From Actinomycetota bacterium (GTDB taxonomy: Bacteria; Actinomycetota; Rubrobacteria; Rubrobacterales; Rubrobacteraceae): DNA of 5,082 nucleotides. Position 1 is the first letter of the stretch; each line of letters begins with the position of its first letter. The translations under genes were made by a program, and so were the position numbers. The notes below the pieces were generated by a model. The model did not search any database and was not told the DNA's origin. It saw only the letters and a list, made by a program, of their open reading frames with translations. Positions 1-4,751 of the stretch are shown piece by piece. The stretch covers positions 1-5,082 of the forward strand of contig JAIVIG010000365.1 of NCBI GenBank assembly GCA_020200675.1. Reading direction: 5' to 3'.

Positions 1-562
1 CCTCCTGGGCGCGGGAGGCGACCGTGGGGAGGACGCCCTCGCGCGATGACGCCAGCAGTATGAACACCGCCCCGCCCTCCGGCTCCTCCAGCGTCTTGAG
101 CAGAGCGTTCGCCGCCTGGACGTTCAGGGTGTCCGCCCGCAGGATAAAGACCCTCCGCGCCCCCTCGAACGGCCGGCTCGCCGCTCCCCGCACTACCTCC
201 CGGACCTGCCCGATGGTCGTAAACTGGCCCTCCGGTTCGACCTCGTCTAGGTCCGGATGGAGCCTCCGCAAGGCCCGGTCCCTGGCCCCCTCGTCGCCGT
301 CCGAGACGAGCTCTGCCCCGAAACGGTACGCCACGGTACGCTTGCCTACTCCGGGCGGGCCGTAGAACAGGTAGGCGTGGGATACCTCCCCAGATTCGAG
401 CGCGTTCTCTAGCAGCCTGAGGGCCGGAGCGTTCCCCAGGATACCGCTGAAAGAGCGGGAGTAGACCCCCCCTCCCCCGGCAGGATGCCGGGGGGTCCAG
501 ACGCAGGGGGGGCCAGACGCAGGGGGGGCCTGGAGTCGGGAGTCGAGGTTATCTCCCCTCAC
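1..562 (-). CDS. holB: DNA polymerase III delta' subunit, N-terminal part (cut by left edge)
   Basis: This is the clamp-loader delta' subunit, a cytoplasmic AAA+ protein that works with delta and the tau/gamma subunits to load the beta clamp. In 187 visible codons from the GTG at 562, I read FSGILGN at about 38-44, SHAYLFYGPPGVGKRT (P-loop fold) at 61-76, HPDLDEVEPEG at 102-112, ANALLKTLEEPEG at 151-163 and LPTVASRAQ at 178-186. LLKTLEEP and the SRxQ motif are hallmarks of delta'; the usual SRC cysteine is alanine here. The four-cysteine zinc module often found after the P-loop is absent. The C-terminal lid and collar domains lie off the window. GTG 562 is the only ATG/GTG/TTG between the in-frame TAG upstream and the conserved core. 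It adds about 36 Pro/Gly-rich residues encoded by a repeat, so the start is doubtful. The gene follows the glycine-zipper gene by 57 bases and is probably cotranscribed with tmk. Confidence 0.9.
   Translation of the reverse strand, partial: MRGDNLDSRLQAPPASGPPCVWTPRHPAGGGGVYSRSFSGILGNAPALRLLENALESGEVSHAYLFYGPPGVGKRTVAYRFGAELVSDGDEGARDRALRRLHPDLDEVEPEGQFTTIGQVREVVRGAASRPFEGARRVFILRADTLNVQAANALLKTLEEPEGGAVFILLASSREGVLPTVASRAQE
464..497 (-). other. Strong GC hairpin in the holB leader or extreme 5' coding region
   Basis: CCCCCGGCA (474-482) and TGCCGGGGG (486-494) form a perfect 9-bp stem with a 3-base loop. In an alternative register, GACCCCCC (464-471) pairs with GGGGGGTC (490-497) around an inner GGCA/TGCC stem. 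In the minus-strand RNA, one arm carries the purine run GGGGGAGGGGGGG, which contains a GGAGG-like Shine-Dalgarno core. No T-run follows, so this is not a classical terminator. Confidence 0.7.
490..530. repeat. G-tract tandem repeat at the 5' end of holB
   Basis: Two 16-base units, GGGGGGTCCAGACGCA (490-505) and GGGGGGGCCAGACGCA (506-521), differ at one base. They are followed by a partial third unit, GGGGGGGCC (522-530). The plus strand therefore has three runs of six or seven G, enough to fold a G-quadruplex if long runs are split. The minus-strand transcript carries the C-rich complement. The unit length is not a multiple of three, so copies are read in different frames within the putative HolB extension. 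This argues that the repeat is not a protein-coding element. Confidence 0.85.
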
Positions 563-619
563 CGTCTCACGTCCGATGAGCTACTTCTTTGTCTCCGCAC
601 GCTACATAACCGCCCGGGT

Positions 620-838
620 CTACCGGCCGGCTCGCGTTCCGATAACACCTCCGATAAGCGCACCGATCGCCGCCCCGATCCCGATACCCAGGTAGACGTT
701 GCCCACCAGCTCCGCCACTAATACGCCGCCGACGCAGGCACCCACAAAGACGCCAACGCCGATACCTATAGCGTTCCGCCTGGTACTCTCGTCGCTCCTC
801 TGGCTCCCGTCCCGTCGGTCCTCCGGTCCTCTCTCCAC
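620..838 (-). CDS. Small two-helix glycine-zipper membrane protein
   Basis: This 72-residue protein is not one I recognise by name. Residues 1-22 are hydrophilic and charged. Residues 23-45 and 48-67 are two hydrophobic, glycine-rich segments joined by a short GN turn, predicting a membrane hairpin. Glycines are spaced every four residues: G25, G29, G33, G37 in helix 1, and G51, G55, G59, G63, G67, G71 in helix 2. This is a textbook glycine zipper, a pattern known for tight helix packing and oligomerisation. Such patterns occur in glycine-zipper lipoproteins and pore-like proteins, but no signal peptide or lipobox is visible here. The GTG start is preceded by AGGGAAG about eight bases upstream, and an in-frame stop lies just above it. 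The gene sits 27 bases after tmk and 57 before holB, so it is probably in their operon. Its function is unknown; homologues would help confirm it. Confidence 0.65.
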   Translation of the reverse strand: MERGPEDRRDGSQRSDESTRRNAIGIGVGVFVGACVGGVLVAELVGNVYLGIGIGAAIGALIGGVIGTRAGR

Positions 839-865
839 GATCCACTTCCCTGTTCTGGCTCAGAT

Positions 866-1483
866 CTAGGCCCCACTTCCACGAGTATAGTGCAAGTCCC
901 GTACCTCGCGCGCGACAGTCTTCGCCATCCTTTCCGGCGAAAGAGTTGCGTCGAGCACCCGCACCCGGTCCGGCTCGGAGCGGGCTATCTCCTCGAAGCC
1001 TTCTTCGACGCGCCGCATAAAGTCGTCGCCGACCTGCTCCAGGCGGTCCAGCGTGGCGCCAGACTCGCGGGCCCGCCGGGCGCGCTCCTCGGGTGGCAGG
1101 CGCAGGTAGAAGGTCAGCTCCGGCACCACCTTCCCGACGGCCCACGCGTTCAGATCCCGCACCTCGGCTACGCCCAAGCCCCGGCCCGCGCCCTGGTAGG
1201 CTATGCTCGAGTCGAGGAAGCGTTCGCAGAGCACGACCCTTCCGCTCTCCAGGCGAGGCAGGATCTCGCGTCGCACCAGATCCGCCCGGGCCGCTGCGTA
1301 CAGGTAGGCTTCGGTCCAGGCCTCCATCTCGAGCTCCGGATCGAGGAGCACCGCCCGGACCCGCTCCGCCGCGGGCGTGCCGCCTGGCTCGCGGGTAAAG
1401 TAGGGTGGTGGATCCAGGTCCGAGAGAAGTGCTCTGAGGTTCTTCACGAGGGTAGACTTGCCGGAGAAGTCGAGCCCCTCCAC
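866..1483 (-). CDS. tmk: Thymidylate kinase (dTMP kinase)
   Basis: The enzyme phosphorylates dTMP to dTDP with ATP in the cytoplasm, an essential step to dTTP. Numbering from GTG 1483 (205 residues), EGLDFSGKST at 2-11 is the P-loop. FTREPGGT at 29-36 is the conserved EPGGT segment. CERFLDSSIAYQGAGRGL at 86-103 is the family DRY-like, SS-AYQG motif, with ERF in place of DRY/DRF. ARRARESGATLDRLE at 135-149 is the LID region, and FMRRVEEGF follows. The start is uncertain. Codons for LFVTV, the family's first beta-strand, lie directly upstream of GTG 1483 in the same open frame, which begins at the TAG ending the PuuD-like gene. The only other plausible start there is CTG at 1519, which would give 217 residues. 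No standard start restores the strand. The short gap from the upstream gene suggests translational coupling. Confidence 0.95.
   Translation of the reverse strand: MEGLDFSGKSTLVKNLRALLSDLDPPPYFTREPGGTPAAERVRAVLLDPELEMEAWTEAYLYAAARADLVRREILPRLESGRVVLCERFLDSSIAYQGAGRGLGVAEVRDLNAWAVGKVVPELTFYLRLPPEERARRARESGATLDRLEQVGDDFMRRVEEGFEEIARSEPDRVRVLDATLSPERMAKTVAREVRDLHYTRGSGA
884..889 (-). promoter_or_regulatory. Possible -10 box (TATACT) before the glycine-zipper gene
   Basis: TATACT on the minus strand lies inside the last codons of tmk. Transcription from it would begin near 878 and give a leader of about 40 bases to the GTG at 838. No good -35 hexamer sits 16-18 bases upstream, so support is weak. 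The gene may simply be cotranscribed from upstream. Confidence 0.2.
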
Positions 1484-1525
1484 GGTGACGAAGAGGCCGC
1501 GGTCGGTCTGTACGGCCAGAGGGCC

Positions 1526-2293
1526 CTACGCGGCCGCCCGGTGGAGGGCGTACCGTTTAGCGGCTTCGACGTGGGCTTCGAAGAGGTTGCGGTGCTCGGG
1601 ACCGGCGTCGCGCATGGCCTCCGCGTGCCACTGCACGCCGACCAGCCAGCGCTCGGAGAGGTTGTGGGACTCGACGGCCTCTATCACCCCATCGGAAGTG
1701 TGGGCGACCGCCGCGAGAGGCTCGGCGAGGTCTTTGATCGCCTGGTGATGGTAGGAGTTGACCCGGAGGTGGTCGGAGCCCATGATCTTGACGATCTCGG
1801 ACCCGCCATCCGCCTCGACCTCGTGCGTCCACTGCCACTTCGGCATCTGCTGGCGGTGTGCGATCAGGTCGGGATGCAACTGGCTCGGGAGGTCCTGGTA
1901 GAGCGTCCCGCCCAGGGCCACGTTCAAGACCTGCAAGCCCCGGCAGATCCCGAATACCGGCATACCGCGCTCGAGCACCTGCTCCACGAGGGTCAACTCG
2001 AAGGTGTCCCGCACGGGGAGCGTCACGCCCAGCTCGGGTATTGGCTCCTCGCCGTAGTAGGCCGGGTCGAGGTCGCTGCCCCCGCACAACAAGAGACCGT
2101 CTATACTACCCGCCACCTCCTCGGCCATCCCGGGGAGCGGCGGCAGGATGATCGGTATCCCACCGGCCTGGGCCACGCCGGCCACGTAGTCCAGGTCCGC
2201 GCGCACGAAAGAGCCCAGAGGCCGCTCGGCGACCGAGTCTACGTCTTCTTTAAGGGTAGCCGTTACTCCAATTACCGGGGCCAAACTATTCAC
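1526..2293 (-). CDS. Gamma-glutamyl-gamma-aminobutyrate hydrolase-like class I amidotransferase (PuuD / peptidase C26 family)
   Basis: This family carries a class I glutamine amidotransferase fold and hydrolyses gamma-glutamyl amide bonds. PuuD itself frees GABA from gamma-Glu-GABA in putrescine degradation. In 255 residues I see VIGVTA at 7-12, AGGIPIILPP at 43-52, IDGLLLCGGSDLDPAYYG at 64-81, and the nucleophile elbow FGICRGLQVLN at 114-124 with Cys117. VNSYHHQAI follows at 178-186, and GVQWHAEA at 219-226 supplies the catalytic His223 and Glu225. The usual WHPE proline is alanine. The length is normal for the family and no second domain is present. The best ribosome site, AGGTGA at 2295-2290, sits five bases before a TTG at 2284, so the protein may start there (MAPVIGVTA) rather than at GTG 2293. 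No other polyamine-pathway gene is visible, so the true substrate is unknown. The gene interrupts the usual topA-tmk order and reads into tmk. Confidence 0.9.
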   Translation of the reverse strand: MNSLAPVIGVTATLKEDVDSVAERPLGSFVRADLDYVAGVAQAGGIPIILPPLPGMAEEVAGSIDGLLLCGGSDLDPAYYGEEPIPELGVTLPVRDTFELTLVEQVLERGMPVFGICRGLQVLNVALGGTLYQDLPSQLHPDLIAHRQQMPKWQWTHEVEADGGSEIVKIMGSDHLRVNSYHHQAIKDLAEPLAAVAHTSDGVIEAVESHNLSERWLVGVQWHAEAMRDAGPEHRNLFEAHVEAAKRYALHRAAA

Positions 2294-2295
2294 CT
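2290..2295 (-). promoter_or_regulatory. Ribosome binding site AGGTGA favouring the TTG start at 2284
   Basis: AGGTGA matches the anti-Shine-Dalgarno complement and is followed by five bases (ATAGT) and TTG at 2284-2282. The GTG at 2293-2291 lies inside this site and has no good site of its own. The TTG start trims three residues and places the protein's first beta-strand near residue 3, as is usual in the family. Confidence 0.5.
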
Positions 2296-2519
2296 ACAAC
2301 AAATTCTTGTTTACCTTGACTATAGCGCGGCAGAATAGCAAACCACGACGGCTATCGTCCAGAGGAGAAGGTGACCGCCCGCCCTGGCGAGCAACGAGGG
2401 CTCGAAGAGCTCAAGAGACCCTTCGAGAACCTCCAGGTCCAGCCGCTTCTCCAGGTGGTGGACTTCTCCAGCTCCTGCGCGCCCGCTCTGGCGCTCGCCG
2501 GCTTCTGCCGCGTCTTCGC
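2294..2519. other. Gap between topA and the puuD-like gene, no clearly supported gene
   Basis: This 226-base stretch contains the possible promoter near 2319. It also holds a 7-bp inverted repeat, CTCGAAG (2401-2407) and CTTCGAG (2421-2427), with a 13-base loop and no T-run, so it is a poor terminator candidate. Two opposed short open frames cross it. A plus-strand frame runs from GTG 2371 to TAA 2523 (50 codons, AGGAG three bases before the start). A minus-strand frame runs from inside the topA tail to TAG 2320-2322 and ends in a hydrophobic stretch (LLLWTIAVVVCYSAAL). Neither has a convincing start or a recognisable product. Confidence 0.5.
2319..2324 (-). promoter_or_regulatory. Possible -10 box (TATAGT) for the puuD-tmk-holB run
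   Basis: TATAGT on the minus strand would start transcription near 2313 and give a leader of roughly 28 bases to the TTG at 2284. The hexamers 16-18 bases upstream are poor -35 matches. It lies in the only sizeable gap before the puuD-like gene, and the local sequence is more A+T-rich than its surroundings, as is common at promoters. Confidence 0.35.
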
Positions 2520-4673
2520 CTAAGCCTTCGTCGAGGTAGCCCTCTTTCGCGTGGTCTTGGATACGAGTTCACCCCCCTCCGCGCTGCCGTTGCTTTCGGG
2601 GCCGGCTGCTGCCTTGGCCTCGGCCTTGGCCGCCTTGGCCTCGGCGGCGGCCTTGCGCCTCTCCTGCTGCTTCGGGCACTGCATGTCGATGCAGGTGATC
2701 CAGGGTCGGCGGCCCCCGACGACCTTTATCTCCGGCGACCCGCAAGCCTCACAAAGCGTGCCGAGCGGTATGATCTCGCCGCGCGGGGGCAGCGAGTAGG
2801 TCTGGTCGCACTCGGGGTAGCCCTCGCACCCGGCGAACCGCTTGCCGCTCTTGCGGGCCCGGCGGACGGTGAGGTTCTTGCCGCACTTCTTGCAGGGCCC
2901 GAGGACGGAATCCTCGCGGATACCGCTCCGGACGATGTCCGCGAACTCCTCCTGGGAGCTCTCGAGGTTGCCGTATACCTGGCGCAGGACGTCGCGCGAG
3001 CGGTCCACCACGGAGTCCTTGCTGATCTTGCCCTCGGAGATCTCGTCCATGCTCCTCTCGAGCTCGGCGGTCATCTCGTGGGTGGCTATCTCTGAAGCGA
3101 AGTCCGTGAGCGCCTTCGCGACGGCTATGCCGGTCTCCGTGGGCACGAGCGGGTCGTCGTGGACGTAGCCCCGGTCGTAGAGGTTCTGGATGATGGACGG
3201 GCGCGTCGCCTTCGTGCCGAGCCCAAGGTCCTCCATCAGCCGGATCAGGCGTCCCTGCCCATACCGTCCCGGCGGCTGGGTCTCCTTCGCCAGAAGCTCG
3301 GTCCCGGTCACCCTGACCTCCTGGCCTTCGGCGAGCGAGGGCATCTCCTCGTCCGCCTTGCGGCCGTAGGGGTAGACCGCGAGCCAGCCCTCCTGGGTGA
3401 CGACCGTGCCGCCCGCCACCAGAGGCTCCCCGCCGGATTCCAGACGCACCGTCGTGCGTAGGGTTTTGGCCGGCGCCGAAAGGGTAGCCAGAAAGCGCCT
3501 CACGACGAGCTGGTAGATCTTCCACTGGTCGTCCCGCAGCGCGCCCTTGGAGGCGCGGCCGGTCGGGTAGATCGGCGGGTGGTCCGTGGTCTCCTTTTTG
3601 CCGCGCGTCGGCGAGAGCTCGCCGCTCGCGAGCAGCTTCTCCGCGTACGGTCCAACCTCTTCGACCCTGGAGAGGGTCCCGAGGATCTCGCGCATATCCA
3701 ATGACACTGGGTAGACGGTGTTGTCGGTGCGGGGGTAGGAGATGTAGCCGTCGGTGTACAGGTCTTCCGCGAGCCGCGCGGCGCGCGAGGGGCTGATCCC
3801 GATGTTCGCCGCCGCCGAGAGGAAGCCGGTGGTGTTGAACGGTACCGGGGCCGCCCGCGTCGCCGACTTCTCCTCGACCTCCGTGACCCTGGCGGTTTCC
3901 GTAAGGTTCTCGTACGCCGCCCTTGCCGGCTCTTCCTCCCAGAAGCGCGCCGTGTCGTGGCGAGCGGTGAACGCCTCGCCGTTCTGCAGGTTCGCCTCTA
4001 TCTCCCAGTAGGGCTCGGGGTTGAAAGCACGGCGCTCGCGCTCGCGCTCGGCGATGAGTGCGAGGGTCGGGCTCTGGACGCGCCCGACAGACAGGAAGGC
4101 GCTCCCGTAGCGCTTCGTCGCCCGCGAAACCCAGCGGGTCAGGGTCGCGCCCCAGATCAAGTCTATATCCTGCCGCGCCTCACCCGCCGCCGCGAGCTCC
4201 CTCGAGACCTCGACGAGGTTCTCGAAGGCGCGCGTCACCTCGCCCTTCGTCAAGGCGGAGAAACGCGCCCGCTGGACGTGATCCAGAAGCTTCGGGTTCG
4301 CCTCGAAGGCCAGAGACAGCGCCTCGACGCCGATCAGCTCGCCCTCGCGGTCGAAGTCGGTGGCGATGACGACCTCGTCGGCCTTTTTGGCGAGCGAGCG
4401 CACCGCCTCGGCGACGCCCTTCTCGGAGACGTTCTTCTGGATCTCCGCGTCTATGAGGCTGGAGGGCTCAACCTTCTGCCAGTTCGAGTACTCCTCGGGG
4501 TACTCCGGGTTCAGGACGTGACCCTTGAGGCCGACCGAGACGCACTCCTCGCCCTGCCAGGCGAAGGTGTGGTGCGGGACCGAACGGTGTTTGCCGTCCT
4601 TGACCGGTCCCTCGGCAAGGAACTGGGCTATCTTTTTTGCCGCATTTGCTTTTTCAGAGATTATTAGTCGCAT
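2520..4673 (-). CDS. topA: Type IA DNA topoisomerase, archaeal TopA type
   Basis: The enzyme relaxes negatively supercoiled DNA by cutting one strand through a 5'-phosphotyrosine. In 717 residues the Toprim domain spans about 1-135, with Glu7 (SEKAN) and the acidic set D106, D108, E110 in TDFDREGE. The core domains follow, with LIWGATLTRWVSRATKR at 172-188 and FLSVGRVQSPTLALI at 193-207. The active-site motif YISYPRTDNTVYP at 310-322 has catalytic Tyr313. DHPPIYPT is at 364-371 and LGLGTKATRPSIIQNLYDRG at 483-502. Two cysteine modules follow: C594/C597/C616/C622, and C641/C644/C661/C666. Residues 668-717 are an Ala/Lys/Glu-rich tail. VGLKGHVLNPEYPEEYSNW, YPRTDNTVYP and GLGTKATR match the archaeal TopA pattern. 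Typical bacterial TopA has MRTDS and a DAHEAIRPT-like motif instead. The ATG start fits the family's LIISEK beginning. The locus order with tmk and holB is actinobacterial, suggesting ancient transfer into this slot (inference). Confidence 0.95.
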   Translation of the reverse strand: MRLIISEKANAAKKIAQFLAEGPVKDGKHRSVPHHTFAWQGEECVSVGLKGHVLNPEYPEEYSNWQKVEPSSLIDAEIQKNVSEKGVAEAVRSLAKKADEVVIATDFDREGELIGVEALSLAFEANPKLLDHVQRARFSALTKGEVTRAFENLVEVSRELAAAGEARQDIDLIWGATLTRWVSRATKRYGSAFLSVGRVQSPTLALIAERERERRAFNPEPYWEIEANLQNGEAFTARHDTARFWEEEPARAAYENLTETARVTEVEEKSATRAAPVPFNTTGFLSAAANIGISPSRAARLAEDLYTDGYISYPRTDNTVYPVSLDMREILGTLSRVEEVGPYAEKLLASGELSPTRGKKETTDHPPIYPTGRASKGALRDDQWKIYQLVVRRFLATLSAPAKTLRTTVRLESGGEPLVAGGTVVTQEGWLAVYPYGRKADEEMPSLAEGQEVRVTGTELLAKETQPPGRYGQGRLIRLMEDLGLGTKATRPSIIQNLYDRGYVHDDPLVPTETGIAVAKALTDFASEIATHEMTAELERSMDEISEGKISKDSVVDRSRDVLRQVYGNLESSQEEFADIVRSGIREDSVLGPCKKCGKNLTVRRARKSGKRFAGCEGYPECDQTYSLPPRGEIIPLGTLCEACGSPEIKVVGGRRPWITCIDMQCPKQQERRKAAAEAKAAKAEAKAAAGPESNGSAEGGELVSKTTRKRATSTKA
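2611..2657 (-). repeat. Heptad-encoding repeat in the TopA tail
   Basis: GCCTTGGCCTCG occurs at 2611-2622 and again 21 bases later at 2632-2643. It encodes two AEAKAA(K/A) heptads, and related Ala-rich codons continue to about 2657. It forms the core of the basic, low-complexity TopA C-terminus and looks like a slippage-grown helix-forming segment. Confidence 0.7.
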
Positions 4674-4683
4674 ATGGTCAGGC

Positions 4684-4689
4684 TTTATA
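4684..4689 (-). promoter_or_regulatory. Possible proximal -10 box (TATAAA) for topA
   Basis: TATAAA ends 11 bases before the topA ATG. Transcription from it would begin near 4677, leaving a leader of about four bases. No Shine-Dalgarno sequence is seen before this ATG, which fits the near-leaderless translation common in actinobacteria. A -35 match at the right distance is weak. Confidence 0.35.
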
Positions 4690-4695
4690 ACACAC

Positions 4696-4726
4696 GGCCA
4701 CGGAGGCTTTCACAAGCCACTAGGCC
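4696..4726 (-). other. Small hairpin in the topA leader
   Basis: On the minus strand GGCTT-GTGA-AAGCC (4718-4705) is a perfect 5-bp stem closed by a GNRA-type GTGA tetraloop. It is flanked by complementary GGCC blocks at 4726-4723 and 4699-4696 that could add an outer stem. No T-run follows, so a leader structure is more likely than an intrinsic terminator for the upstream gene. Confidence 0.4.
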
Positions 4727-4745
4727 TGGGGACAGGAAGACAATG

Positions 4746-4751
4746 ATTATA
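4746..4751 (-). promoter_or_regulatory. Consensus -10 box (TATAAT) upstream of topA
   Basis: A perfect TATAAT on the minus strand directly abuts the TAG stop of the upstream membrane-protein gene. Transcription would begin near 4740 and give a leader of about 66 bases containing the small hairpin. The hexamers 16-19 bases upstream are poor -35 matches, so an activator or a -10-driven promoter is possible. Its position in this short gap supports separate transcription of topA. Confidence 0.5.

Noticed and set aside
490..530. CRISPR-like array
   Set aside because: The units are direct tandem repeats of 16 bases with no unique spacers.
567..1145. A 192-codon minus-strand frame overlapping tmk and the glycine-zipper gene
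   Set aside because: It is out of frame with tmk, Arg/Gly-rich and motif-free. The 620-838 frame gives a coherent membrane protein instead.
890..2338. A 482-codon plus-strand open frame across tmk and the puuD-like gene
   Set aside because: It lies antisense to two well-recognised genes, and its protein is Pro/His/Arg/Gly-rich without domains. Long antisense frames are common in G+C-rich DNA.
2401..2427. Inverted repeat CTCGAAG/CTTCGAG as a terminator after topA
   Set aside because: The stem is only 7 bp with a 13-base loop and no T-run, so it does not qualify as an intrinsic terminator.
2307..3095. A 262-codon plus-strand open frame over the end of topA
   Set aside because: It is the antisense shadow of the topA tail and zinc-finger region, of low complexity, with no recognisable motif.
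3957..4667. A 236-codon plus-strand open frame opposite the topA N-terminus
   Set aside because: The opposite strand encodes the Toprim domain with all catalytic residues, so this frame is a mirror artefact.
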